Assembly (NCBI GenBank): GCA_946615275.1
Contig: CAMOHV010000011.1
Span: 1 to 14,696 of the forward strand
Source: an uncultured Verrucomicrobiota bacterium
GTDB taxonomy: Bacteria > Verrucomicrobiota > Kiritimatiellia > RFP12 > UBA1067
Direction: 5' to 3'
DNA length: 14,696 bases
Shown piece after piece: positions 5,598 through 13,507 of the stretch (the first letter of the stretch is position 1; every line of letters begins with the position of its first letter). The notes under the pieces are model-generated. The model did no database searches, had not been told where the DNA came from, and saw only the letters and a list, made by a program, of their open reading frames with translations. The translations under genes were made by a program, and so were the position numbers.

Positions 5598-8135
5598 TTA
5601 GTTGATCAGATCGGGTGGAAGCATGGGCACGGGCGGCAGAGGTGAAGACACCTCCGGCGGCACTATGTTGCGCTTGGTGTTGGGGTCTATGGTGCTGCTG
5701 TCTCCTCCTAGCGGCCCATCAGGCAGCGGTATGTCGAGTATTGGCAGCTCCTCTTCCTCCTCTAACTCCGGCCACACCATCGGGCAATTACGCCATTCCT
5801 CGTCGTCATCGTCCTCCGGCTTCTCCGGTGGTTCCTCCGGCTTCTCCGGCTTCTTCGGATTCTTCGGCGGCAGTATGGGGTTTTTCCTCTTGCCATCTTC
5901 GTCTTCTTCATCGTCTTTGGGAGGCGTGGGGCCGATGGGGTCGATGGTGGTGGAGTCCGAACCATCGCGGCGGTCAGCGCCGCCCTTGGTGCGTGAATAG
6001 CCGCATGGATCCGTGCCGTTGAACATCCCATCGGCTGTTGCGCCACCGTCGGCGGTCCCGGCGCTTATGTAGCCCTGTCCGCCCACGCACATCTCCTCGC
6101 CGCTGAACGGGTCGGCCTCGAAGAGGTGCATGCACTTGTAGAGTCCGCACGCGCACCAGTGGTATGTGGCGCTCTCCTTGCCGTCTCCGTTGTCGGGAAA
6201 CGACCAGTAGTGGGATCCCGTGATCTGCTCCTCCGTCAGGGGTTCGCCGTCCTCGTCCACGAACATCCCGCACCTGTCGCAGGCCGAAACCACGCAGAAT
6301 CTGTTGGTCGGCGACTGCCATTCCTTTGTCACTTTTGGGATTTTCCCCTTTTGATTGACTATGGCCACCACGCCGGGCTGATGTATGGACGTCTCAGGCT
6401 CAGCGCCATTCAATACCGCCTGCCTGATGGCCTCAGGCTCTGTGATCCCTTCCAGATTGAAGAAGCATGGGCATTTGCAGTAGTGCTCATCTTGTCCATA
6501 GAACCCCCACATGTGGCGGGCAAGCGCGCCCGACACACGCTCCCCGCATTTCTTGCAGACGCCGGTTATGCGATGCCACTCTCTATCTACGTAGACATAC
6601 GAGAAGTTCTCCGAGTCGGGATCCAATTCATGTGGGTCCTTGACGCGGCGAACATGGGGGCATGGATCGCGCTGGCATTTCCTCACGTCGTAGTGGTCCG
6701 AGTCGTCATATGGCTCATAAGTGTCATGCTCATGCGCGTGTTCAAGGTGGACGGCGTCCGACGCGGAGCTGTACGCAAGGCATTCGCAGGAACAATAGTA
6801 GTCGGTGTCGTCGTCTTCGGGTCCGGTATGGTGCCATCCGCGATGGTGGACGATGCCGGTGGCGGGCTTGTCGTTGTCGCCGCAGATTTCCTTGGTTTCT
6901 TCCGGTCTGCCGCCAAGCCCCTTCATCTCTATCTTGTTCACGCACACGTCGCACTTCCCCGGGTATTTCTCCTCGAACGCATGCTGCCTTGTCGCGTTGC
7001 AGTTGCCGCGCGTGCATTTGCAGTGCGCTCCGAATATGTGGCCCTTCTCCAGGCACACGTCCTGCACCTTCACCTTCGTTGGATATGTGTGAGGGTAGGG
7101 CGGGATAGTGACCGTCCCATTCGCCAAGAGGGTCTCCCAGAACAACTGCCCCACAGTCAACGTCGTGGTGACTGTGTTTCCGTAGTCGTCCGTGTCGGTG
7201 AACTGCACTTGCGTGGGGATGGGAACATACCAGTTGGACGGAGCTTCCCAGGCGCCATTCGGGATGTCGGTGCCCGGCTGCCATTCCTCGTCGTCGGCCA
7301 GTGAGCCTCCATACTCTTCGTTCCAGTCGATCGGCCCGGGCCCGATGTAGTTCAATCCAACCACCACGGTTCCCCCTCCTTGCGGAGCGGCGGCGCGCAG
7401 ACGCAACGAGCGGAGCGCGGGCGCGCCGCGGACGGGCGTCCAGGTGAACGCCAGGGACCACGACTGATTTGTGGCGTTGCCACACCATTCATGGGTGGCT
7501 GCGGTCTCGCCAGCCGCCGCCGCGTTGAACTCCTCTTCAGTCAGCGAGTGCGGTGCGATGGTGAACGCCCCCTGGACGTGCCTGACGCCGTTCGTGTAGC
7601 CCCACGCGACGACCTCGATCCTGTCGGGGTAGCCGAGAGAATCCCACTCGCGGCCATCCGCGACGTCGGAATAAACGAACCACCTTCCGCCGCTCTTATC
7701 GAACGAGAGGCGCGAGCATCCGCCCGTCAACGCGCCGCAGAAAAGCTGCCCCGGGGCGACGCATGCGTACAGCGTGCCGGTGGGGCATTCCGGCAGATCG
7801 GAATCGACAACGACCGCGCCGTGGAAAGGTGGCGTCGCGATCGTCTCAACGCTCAGCGAATACCGCTTCTCCACCATCGAGACTGAGCCGTTCGTCTCCG
7901 CCACGGCGTACCGGACGGTGGACACGCCGTTGGACGGCACGAAATCCGCCACGCCCTCGCCTCCGTAGAACTGCCGCAGCACGCCGCTGTTGATGATCGC
8001 AGCAATGGTCGCACCCGACGGAATCGCCAAGGCGTGGGCCACGTAGTTGGACGTCCAATGCATCGTCGCCATCGGCGAAGCGGCGGCAGACAGCGTGGAC
8101 AATGCCAAGATCGGAAACATAGCGGTGGCTCGCAT
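5598..8135 (-). CDS. Large exported-looking Cys/His-rich tail-region protein with repeated CxxC...CxC modules
   Basis: 845 aa from the ATG at 8135, which overlaps the previous stop as TGATG and has GGAGGG upstream; an in-frame upstream ATG (8231) would sit deep in the preceding gene. Residues 1-20 form a signal peptide (MFPILALSTLSAAAS). Residues 20-330 are beta-rich. Residues 361-711 carry over twenty cysteines and many histidines in at least three related modules. Each starts with CxxC (395, 527, 619), has a His/Trp-containing middle and ends with Y-x-C-x-C or H-W-C-x-C (448-452, 553-557, 661-663). This could bind zinc or, if exported, form disulfides. Residues 736-782 are a Pro/Glu/Lys/Asp linker and the C-terminus is acidic and Pro-rich. 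The place after the tape measure fits a tail-tip hub or fibre, but no Tal or peptidase domain is recognised. Confidence 0.72.
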   Translation of the reverse strand: MRATAMFPILALSTLSAAASPMATMHWTSNYVAHALAIPSGATIAAIINSGVLRQFYGGEGVADFVPSNGVSTVRYAVAETNGSVSMVEKRYSLSVETIATPPFHGAVVVDSDLPECPTGTLYACVAPGQLFCGALTGGCSRLSFDKSGGRWFVYSDVADGREWDSLGYPDRIEVVAWGYTNGVRHVQGAFTIAPHSLTEEEFNAAAAGETAATHEWCGNATNQSWSLAFTWTPVRGAPALRSLRLRAAAPQGGGTVVVGLNYIGPGPIDWNEEYGGSLADDEEWQPGTDIPNGAWEAPSNWYVPIPTQVQFTDTDDYGNTVTTTLTVGQLFWETLLANGTVTIPPYPHTYPTKVKVQDVCLEKGHIFGAHCKCTRGNCNATRQHAFEEKYPGKCDVCVNKIEMKGLGGRPEETKEICGDNDKPATGIVHHRGWHHTGPEDDDTDYYCSCECLAYSSASDAVHLEHAHEHDTYEPYDDSDHYDVRKCQRDPCPHVRRVKDPHELDPDSENFSYVYVDREWHRITGVCKKCGERVSGALARHMWGFYGQDEHYCKCPCFFNLEGITEPEAIRQAVLNGAEPETSIHQPGVVAIVNQKGKIPKVTKEWQSPTNRFCVVSACDRCGMFVDEDGEPLTEEQITGSHYWSFPDNGDGKESATYHWCACGLYKCMHLFEADPFSGEEMCVGGQGYISAGTADGGATADGMFNGTDPCGYSRTKGGADRRDGSDSTTIDPIGPTPPKDDEEDEDGKRKNPILPPKNPKKPEKPEEPPEKPEDDDDEEWRNCPMVWPELEEEEELPILDIPLPDGPLGGDSSTIDPNTKRNIVPPEVSSPLPPVPMLPPDLIN
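5790..5930 (-). other. Pro/Glu/Lys/Asp low-complexity linker in the 845-aa protein
   Basis: Residues about 736-782 consist of acidic clusters (DDEEDEDG, EDDDDEE) flanking a PKNPKKPEKPEEPPEK type block. Such stretches are extended, disordered spacers, here separating the Cys-rich modules from a short Pro-rich C-terminus. Confidence 0.7.
6003..7055 (-). other. Region encoding three zinc-ribbon-like or disulfide modules
   Basis: Residues 361-711 of the 845-aa protein. Module cores are CDVC (395) to CSCEC (448), CKKC (527) to CKCPC (553), and CDRC (619) to CAC (661) followed by C668. The middles contain HHRGWHH, RHMWGFY and SHYWSF respectively, so Cys pair, His/Trp block and CxC pair recur in the same order. 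A fourth half module (CHCKC type, 372-379) precedes them. Confidence 0.55.
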
Positions 8136-8656
8136 CACGAAATCCCTCCCATGGTTGCCGCTCCGAATGTCTCGACGTCGATACGCTCCAGCCGTCCCTG
8201 CTTGTCGAATGTCCACGTGCGTTTGCACCAATGCTCGGCGTTACCGTTGGCTCTTTCTATCTGCCGCGAAAACACGTCGATCTTCACGCCGGCCGTGGCC
8301 GTGGCGCGATCCCAGGTGTTGTTCTGGTTCGCCGGGACGGACGCCCCGCCCTCGCCGGCGTTGTATGCCTCATCGGGAGTGGGGTGGTTCGTAATGGCGG
8401 CGTCGATGTGAACGGGCGTGGTGCCGTCGGCCACGTCCTTGGCGAATCCGCGCTGCACGAGTTCGCCTTCGAGCGCGGACACGTCGAGATCCCATTTGGG
8501 GCCGGCCTGCAGGCTCGGCTCGGGCGGACATGTGAAGCTTATGCAGTGTCCTCCGCGGGCGTGGTTCCACATGTCCGCAAGCGCGTTTAGCCACGCTGCC
8601 TTTAGCAGTCCAAAGACCGCCCCTTTCCGGAATCTGTTGAATAGATGCGCCGCCAT
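8135..8656 (-). CDS. Tail-tip candidate protein, function unknown
   Basis: 173 aa. ATG follows AGAGGAAGG closely and starts 10 bases after the upstream stop; its own stop shares a base with the next start (TGATG). The N-terminus is basic and helical (NRFRKGAVFGLLKAAWLNALAD), resembling the short anchor helices seen at the start of some phage fibre or tip proteins. It then becomes polar with a beta-rich C-terminus (WTFDKQGRLERIDVETF). It has three cysteines and no signal peptide by eye. It lies two genes after the tape measure, where distal-tail and hub proteins are encoded in long-tailed phages, so a structural role at the tip is likely by position only. Confidence 0.7.
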   Translation of the reverse strand: MAAHLFNRFRKGAVFGLLKAAWLNALADMWNHARGGHCISFTCPPEPSLQAGPKWDLDVSALEGELVQRGFAKDVADGTTPVHIDAAITNHPTPDEAYNAGEGGASVPANQNNTWDRATATAGVKIDVFSRQIERANGNAEHWCKRTWTFDKQGRLERIDVETFGAATMGGIS

Positions 8657-8666
8657 TGCCTTCCTC

Positions 8667-9137
8667 TCAGAGCGGGGTCGATTCTATGGTGGTCTTCTGG
8701 ACGGTCCACGCCCCTGCCGCATTAGCGCGGAACGACTTCACCTTCACTATTGTGCCGTTGCAGTCAGGGACGTCCACCCATGCGTTGCCCTGTGTGAACG
8801 TATGGCCCGTCATGTTGTTCGAGATCGTGACGCCGCCGAGCGCCCCTCCGGAGAGAGAGGAGGCCGTGGACTCGTCAACGGCACGCCACTCCTCGACCGT
8901 GGTCGTGATGCGCACCTTGCAGGCGATCCGCACTGTGCCCGTCTGGTGGAACTGCGTCACGCGCACGTCGTTGCCGTCCGCGTCCTGCACACGGTTGCCG
9001 TTCGCGTCGAGAAGATACGTCTCGAGCGTGTAGCCCACGGGTATCAGCTCCTCGCGCAGGATGCGGTCTTCGGACTCCTTCGAGATGAGGAAGTAGTTCG
9101 CCTGGTTCGTGTTTCCGCTAGTGTTCAGCCATGCCAT
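8667..9137 (-). CDS. Tail-tip candidate (position of distal tail protein), function unknown
   Basis: 156 aa beginning 2 bases after the tape-measure stop. It starts MAWLNTSGNTNQANYFLISK and contains RILREELIPVGYTLETYLLD, a duplicated Asp/Gly/Asn phrase (DANGNRVQ, DADGNDVR), the strand TVRIACKVRITTTVEEW, and a beta-type end with VDVPDCNGTIVKVKSF. The composition suggests an all-beta virion protein. Being the first gene after the tape measure it sits where a Dit-like protein is expected, but no Dit family motif is recognisable and the length is shorter than typical Dit proteins (about 200-300 aa). No signal peptide. Confidence 0.72.
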   Translation of the reverse strand: MAWLNTSGNTNQANYFLISKESEDRILREELIPVGYTLETYLLDANGNRVQDADGNDVRVTQFHQTGTVRIACKVRITTTVEEWRAVDESTASSLSGGALGGVTISNNMTGHTFTQGNAWVDVPDCNGTIVKVKSFRANAAGAWTVQKTTIESTPL

Positions 9138-9139
9138 GT

Positions 9140-10852
9140 TCAGCCCACCTCCGCGAACGACTTCTCTATGTTCTCAAGCGATTCCGCGGCGCGCTGCGAC
9201 GCCTCCGCCGTGACCTTGGCGTATTCCTGGGCGGCCCGCTCCTCCTCGCGGGCGAGTGCCACGCGGCGGACGGCCTCCTGGTCCAGCGAGAGGTTCTTCG
9301 CCTCGCGCCAGTCGCGGCGGAACCTCAGCTTCTCGAAGTCCTTCTCGAACTGCGACTGCGCGGCGGCGTCGGCCTTCTCCTCCTCCAGCTGCGCCTTGAG
9401 CGAGCCCTTGTCGCGGTACCAGCCCCAGGCCTGGCGGACCGCGGACTGAGCGGCGGCCAGCCGTTTCTGGGCTTCGGCCTCGACCTGGGCCTTCTCCTTC
9501 GCCTCCTCGCGGGCGTTCTTCATGCGTGTCTTATGCAGTTCCCGCTCCAGCCGCTCGCGTAGGCGCTCCTCTTCCTTCGCCAGTTTCTCGGCGCGCTTCT
9601 GGGCCGCCTTTGCCTCTTTCTCTGCTAGCTTCGCCGCCGCCCGCTCGTCGTTCTTGACTTTGGCCTCGGCCATCTGCTTCGCGATGCGTTCATCCTCGCT
9701 CTGTCGCTTCTTCGCGGCGTCGGACTCTGCCTGCTGCCTCTTGCGGACGGCATCCTCGCGGACCTTCGCTTCGCGTTCCGTCGATTCCCGCTTCCTGTCT
9801 GCCTGCTCCTGACTCGTGCTTCTCCATGCAGCCGTGCCCGCTTCCAACGCATCGTCGTGCGTCCCGCCTGCCCACCATGTGCCGACCATTGCTCCCGCCA
9901 CAGATCCAACCTTCTCCAGCCCGTCGCGCATCCATTCGTAGGCACTCTTCAACTTGCCTAGCCATCCGAACGCAATCTTGGCGTATTCGGCCACCTTTTC
10001 CATCGCTCGCCCGGCTCTGTCGGCCCACACTGCGATCGTGCCGTCCTGGTTCAGCTCCTTCATCTTCTCCAGCAGGAGCGCAAGCCCGTCCTTCACCGTG
10101 TCCAGCAGCGCTCCGCCAAATGTGCGCACCGCGTCATCCCACTGCGCGGATATTGCGCCCATCAACCCTTCGCCTGTCTGCTCCGTCTCCTCCATCGCCC
10201 CTTTGAACTTCCCAAGGGCCTTCTCCAGCTCCTGCCACACCTCGAGATTGGATGCGCCGGACTTCTGCAAGTCCTCCAACCGCTGCGCCACCTCCGGAGT
10301 TATCGCCCCCATGTTTCGCAACCCCATCGTGGCTCGTGTCAACGGTTGTCCGTCGCGGATTATGGCGTATGCCCTCCCCACCTCATGCGCAAGGTTCTGT
10401 ATCGGCTGTCCAGTGGCCGCAGCCGCGTCGCCCACGAGTTGCAGAGACTTCTCAAACCCTAGAGCGCCATCGGTCATCACCATCAGCGATCTCGATGCCT
10501 TCGCGAACTCTTCAAGCGAGAACGGCGGTGTGTCGCCCATCTCCTGCAGCATTGCCATGTGGGCGCGGGCATCGTCCATCGAGCCGACAAGGGCCTTGAA
10601 CTGGACGGTCATCGTCTCGAACTGGAAGGCCTTGCGCAGCTTGCCGAGCGCGTTCTGCGCTATGGTGCCGAGCATCTGGAAGCCCGCTTGTATGTTGGCG
10701 AGGTTGCTGCCGATGCCGGACGCAAACGACTTTACCTTGTCCAAGATGCCCTTGACGCCGTTCACCACCGATGATTTTGCAGACGCCACGCCCTGCGAGG
10801 TGGCATCTTTTACGGAGATCTCATACTCAACTCCCTGTTTCGAGTCAGCCAT
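9140..10852 (-). CDS. Tail tape-measure protein
   Basis: 570 aa, overlapping the preceding gene by 8 bases. Residues 70-230 hold the conserved tape-measure region (FETMTVQFKALVGSMDDARA, then ATGQPIQNLAHEVGRAY and a GLRNMGAITPE stretch). Residues 45-75 and 285-330 have amphipathic or hydrophobic helices (GSVAGAMVGTWWAGG). Residues about 350-470 and 485-565 are highly charged Ala/Glu/Lys/Arg coiled coils. Such proteins fill the tail lumen during assembly and set tail length; at the usual 0.15 nm per helical residue this one predicts roughly 85 nm. No lytic transglycosylase or peptidase motif is visible. Identification is by domain type, the coiled coil and position after the tube. Confidence 0.9.
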   Translation of the reverse strand: MADSKQGVEYEISVKDATSQGVASAKSSVVNGVKGILDKVKSFASGIGSNLANIQAGFQMLGTIAQNALGKLRKAFQFETMTVQFKALVGSMDDARAHMAMLQEMGDTPPFSLEEFAKASRSLMVMTDGALGFEKSLQLVGDAAAATGQPIQNLAHEVGRAYAIIRDGQPLTRATMGLRNMGAITPEVAQRLEDLQKSGASNLEVWQELEKALGKFKGAMEETEQTGEGLMGAISAQWDDAVRTFGGALLDTVKDGLALLLEKMKELNQDGTIAVWADRAGRAMEKVAEYAKIAFGWLGKLKSAYEWMRDGLEKVGSVAGAMVGTWWAGGTHDDALEAGTAAWRSTSQEQADRKRESTEREAKVREDAVRKRQQAESDAAKKRQSEDERIAKQMAEAKVKNDERAAAKLAEKEAKAAQKRAEKLAKEEERLRERLERELHKTRMKNAREEAKEKAQVEAEAQKRLAAAQSAVRQAWGWYRDKGSLKAQLEEEKADAAAQSQFEKDFEKLRFRRDWREAKNLSLDQEAVRRVALAREEERAAQEYAKVTAEASQRAAESLENIEKSFAEVG

Positions 10853-11594
10853 GCGCCTTCCCCTTGTCTTCGTCTGACCTTCCCTTGACGCGCTTCTCGA
10901 TGCGCGAGGAGACGAGCCGGAGCGCGGTCATGGCGTCGTCGAGCTCGTCGAGCATCCGCCCCCCGCCGCCCGAGCCCCCGGAGTATGCCCGCGCGAACTC
11001 GTGGAGATCGTTGTAGGCGAGTATCGCGTAGGATCCGCTGCGCTTCCACATCCACTCCTCCGCCGGAATCCCGCTCTGCGCCTCCAGGCGGGCGCAGATG
11101 GCGGCCCAGTCGGCGGCGGCGGCCGATGCCGTGGATTTCGGGGTTGCGGGCCTCCGTGCCAGCCCCAGCACCTTGTCGATCGCCAGGTTCACCTCCTCAG
11201 GCGTCGCGTGGATCGTGCGCATGGTAGCCTTCACGGCGCGCATGATCGCCCGCTCCGTGTCCAAGCCCCTGAACGCCTCCGGATCGCGCGAATGGGCGAA
11301 CGCGTATATCATCGCGAGACGGTACTTGGGCGACGTTCCGCCGCCCAGGATTCCTTCCACCTCGTCCAGCCACACGCTCGCGCCAATCGTAAGCTTCCAG
11401 AACCAGACGCCCTCGCAGACGCGGACGGGGAATCCCGCCGCGTCCGCGTTCACCTCGCGGAACGGGTCGGCGCACCGGCGCGCCGCCTCGGCGAGCTCGT
11501 AGAGCTCCTCCGGCGTGGCGTCGCCTGGCTCCACGCCCTGCCTGCGCAGCTGCTGGAGCGCCTTCGCGAAATGCATCTGGCCGGTGATCTTCAT
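10845..11594 (-). CDS. Probable tail-assembly chaperone (positional), function unconfirmed
   Basis: 249 aa. The start overlaps the tube stop as ATGA and the end overlaps the tape-measure start by 8 bases. It is mostly helical, with Trp-rich patches (VCEGVWFWKLTI at 59-70; AEEWMWKRSGSYAILAYND at 178-196), a Gly/Ser linker (205-212) and a charged, Lys/Asp-rich tail. In long-tailed phages the gene between tube and tape measure encodes the chaperone that coats the tape measure before the tube polymerises. Many are made in two forms by a -1 frameshift, but no canonical slippery heptamer was seen near the 3' end and no second frame continues downstream, so a single product is more likely. No sequence motif confirms the role. 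Confidence 0.7.
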   Translation of the reverse strand: MKITGQMHFAKALQQLRRQGVEPGDATPEELYELAEAARRCADPFREVNADAAGFPVRVCEGVWFWKLTIGASVWLDEVEGILGGGTSPKYRLAMIYAFAHSRDPEAFRGLDTERAIMRAVKATMRTIHATPEEVNLAIDKVLGLARRPATPKSTASAAAADWAAICARLEAQSGIPAEEWMWKRSGSYAILAYNDLHEFARAYSGGSGGGGRMLDELDDAMTALRLVSSRIEKRVKGRSDEDKGKAHG

Positions 11595-12346
11595 CAGGTC
11601 CCGCTTGTGTTGGAGCTGGCTGCGGCGATGTCCGCGTCGTTGGAGATGTGGTGGATGAGGTTGAGGGACGTCGTGGTTACGGCCGTGTTGGACGGCGTGG
11701 TTGTCTTCTGGTCGTTCGTCCAGCCGGGCCCGACGACGTAGTCGTCAGTAGTGGCGTCGCCGGTGAACTCCACCGCCAGCGTCTCCACGCCGTCGTGGTT
11801 CTCCCCGGCGAGCTGGGTGCCGTCGCGCCCTGGTTCGTCGATGTGCGTGACCTGCAGCGTGTATGTTGCGGAGCGGAAGTCCACGACCGCGCCGCTTGCG
11901 AGGGCCACGCCGCCAAGGTCCGACGGCACGCCGAACGCCGCCGCGCCGATCGTCACCGTGGCGGTGTACGTGCGGCACTTTCTGCCCGTTTGGCTCGTGG
12001 TGTCCGCGTGGTTCGTGCCGTCCTCGTGCATGTGGGCGTTCACGACCATCTTGGGCTTGATCTGGTCGCGGCCCCAGGTGATCTGGATGGAGTCGATGTG
12101 CCATCCGCCAGAGACGACTCCGCCCTTGGGGATGGAGATGTCGCCGGAATCCAGATTGTTCACGAACGTCCAGCTCCACGTCGCCTTCTTGCCGTGCGTG
12201 GCGTTGCGCAGCTCGTCGCCGTGGGCGTTGAGTTCGTTGGCGTAGGTGGATGCGGACTGCTTCGGGCCGCTTGTCTGGAAGTCCCAGTCGCTGCCGACGG
12301 CTATCGGGCAGGTCGGGTTGAAGAAGTCTATTGTTCCGTGTGCCAT
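11594..12346 (-). CDS. Probable major tail tube protein
   Basis: 250 aa, preceded by AAAGGAACA. It is all-beta and Gly/Thr/Asp-rich with few charged helices, typical of tube subunits: WSWTFVNNLDSGDI (57-70), a conserved-looking GGWHIDSIQITWGRDQIKP (80-98), TYTATVTIGAAAFG, and THIDEPGRDGTQLAGENHDG (167-186). It lies between the tail-completion gene and the chaperone/tape-measure genes, the usual tube position. The EPGRDG hexapeptide also occurs in the preceding gene product, suggesting that both share a tube-like domain. No tail-sheath gene sits next to it, so the tail is probably non-contractile. Assignment rests on position and composition rather than on a family match. Confidence 0.72.
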   Translation of the reverse strand: MAHGTIDFFNPTCPIAVGSDWDFQTSGPKQSASTYANELNAHGDELRNATHGKKATWSWTFVNNLDSGDISIPKGGVVSGGWHIDSIQITWGRDQIKPKMVVNAHMHEDGTNHADTTSQTGRKCRTYTATVTIGAAAFGVPSDLGGVALASGAVVDFRSATYTLQVTHIDEPGRDGTQLAGENHDGVETLAVEFTGDATTDDYVVGPGWTNDQKTTTPSNTAVTTTSLNLIHHISNDADIAAASSNTSGT

Positions 12347-12359
12347 TTCGTTGTTCCTT

Positions 12360-13109
12360 TCATGTTGTCTTCATGGTGCGGCCCGTGAGCCGCACGGTGG
12401 CCGTGTCCTCCGCGTCGGCCGACATGGCCGCCGAGTTCACGTAATACGTCCTGCCGCCGTATTCGAACGGCGCGCCGATCTCCGGCAGGTCGTCCTCGCT
12501 CTGCGTGGTGACCGTGCACTCCAGGTCGATCGTCCAGTGGCGGTCGCGCGTGCCGAGGTAGCGGGCGTGGCCGTCTCGCCCTGGTTCGTACACGTTCACC
12601 CCGCCGCGCGCGACGTTCTTCTTCGTCACCTCGCCCAGGATCGTCGTCTCGCCGATGCCCCAGGAGACGGCCGCCGCCGGGTCCAGTGCGAGCGGCGCCA
12701 CGAAGTTGACGATCATGCGGTAGTCGTCGTCTGCGACGTCGGCGCGCTGCATGTCGACATACACGATCCGCCGCCCGCGTATCTCGCGCCAGTGCAGCGC
12801 ATCCTTCGCGGCCTCCGCCACCGACGTGACGGTGTGGCCGGGCGTGCCGCTCTTGCGGTTCCGTCGTGGGTTCTCGACCAGGTTCAGGCTGATCTCGAGA
12901 TCGCCGGCCGAGGATGCCCCCGTGCCGGGCTTGCGACGGTGCCCGCTCGCGGCCACCAGCACGAGCACCCCGAACTTCCCCCGCGCCTTCTCTGCCTCTG
13001 CAGACGGATCGCAGGCGTCCTCCACGGCCACGGTCACGTGGAGCGGATCCGCGATCGTCTCCTGCAGGATTGTCGCGATGGCCTTGCAGATGTCCGCCTG
13101 GCGGCTCAC
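12360..13109 (-). CDS. Tail completion/terminator-like protein with a tube-like C-terminal half
   Basis: 249 aa from a GTG that overlaps the gp36-like stop (GTGA), the same arrangement as the GTG start at 1553. Residues 1-140 (ICKAIATILQETIADPLHVTVAVE, then KFGVLVLVAASG, RRIVYVDMQRADVADDDY) have the alpha/beta pattern of short head-tail joining or tail-terminator proteins encoded after gp36 in Mu-like phages, where the gp37 family sits. Residues 145-249 form a separate beta-rich part with ILGEVTKKN, NVYEPGRDGHARYLGTRDR (172-190), WTIDLECTV and YYVNSAAMSADAEDTATVR. That half shares EPGRDG with the tube, so the protein may be a natural fusion. It would act at the capsid-tail junction and close the tube. 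Confidence 0.7.
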   Translation of the reverse strand: MSRQADICKAIATILQETIADPLHVTVAVEDACDPSAEAEKARGKFGVLVLVAASGHRRKPGTGASSAGDLEISLNLVENPRRNRKSGTPGHTVTSVAEAAKDALHWREIRGRRIVYVDMQRADVADDDYRMIVNFVAPLALDPAAAVSWGIGETTILGEVTKKNVARGGVNVYEPGRDGHARYLGTRDRHWTIDLECTVTTQSEDDLPEIGAPFEYGGRTYYVNSAAMSADAEDTATVRLTGRTMKTT

Positions 13110-13501
13110 GACAGCACCCCCAGCGAGTTGAATATCTTCGCCGGCTTCGAGATGATCACGCCGTCCGTCGTGGCGTCTATCGCCTCCGTGCCGCTCGCGA
13201 GCGCCCGAAGTCGCGCCTCCTGCTCCTCCGCCAGCTTCGCCCACGGATTCTTCCCGTCGTCGTCGCCGTGGCGGCGGTAGAGGAGGTCGAGCAGGAACAC
13301 CCGCACGGCGTAGTCCGCCGCCACGGAGTACTGCGCCGGCACGGCCCCGCCGAAGACGGCCTCGGCGCGGGCGTTCGCGGATGCGAGCGCCGCGTCGAAG
13401 GCCTTCTCGTCGGCGAAGCCGTCCCGGTCGTCGTCGAGGGCCGCGATGATCATCTGCTCCGGCATGTCGCCGGTCAGGTCGTCTATCGTCAGCCTCGTCA
13501 T
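13106..13501 (-). CDS. Mu gp36-like head-tail connector (DUF1320 family)
   Basis: 131 aa. The start lies 6 bases after the capsid stop. The N-terminal half carries the family hallmark seen in Mu gp36-like proteins: MTRLTIDDLTGDMPEQMII followed by LDDDRDGFADEKAF (22-35) and ALASANARAEAVFGG. The Asp-rich DDDRDGFADE looks like a calcium-loop and is a recurring feature of this family as I recall it. The middle is helical (YAVRVFLLDLLYRRHG). These proteins form part of the neck between portal and tail. The length is close to the usual 130-150 aa. The position right after the gpT-type capsid gene matches the gene order of Mu. Confidence 0.85.
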   Translation of the reverse strand: MTRLTIDDLTGDMPEQMIIAALDDDRDGFADEKAFDAALASANARAEAVFGGAVPAQYSVAADYAVRVFLLDLLYRRHGDDDGKNPWAKLAEEQEARLRALASGTEAIDATTDGVIISKPAKIFNSLGVLS

Positions 13502-13507
13502 GGAGCC

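Noticed and set aside
6126..7304. 392-codon plus-strand open frame antisense to the Cys-rich gene
   Set aside because: It lies wholly within the 845-aa gene on the opposite strand, whose product has a signal peptide, RBS and repeated modules; the antisense product shows no domain.
5598..8231. Longer start (8231) for the 845-aa protein
   Set aside because: It would overlap the upstream gene by about 97 bases and bury the signal peptide; the ATG at 8135 has an RBS and a TGATG coupling.
10845..10900. Programmed -1 frameshift in the chaperone gene
   Set aside because: No canonical slippery heptamer was seen and the tape-measure gene begins at once, leaving no room for an extension frame.
11594..13109. 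Contractile tail (myovirus Mu order with sheath)
   Set aside because: No sheath-sized protein (about 400-500 aa) lies between the capsid genes and the tape measure.
12246..13280. 344-codon plus-strand open frame
   Set aside because: Antisense to three tightly packed tail and head genes; Arg/His-rich composition typical of GC-rich shadow frames.
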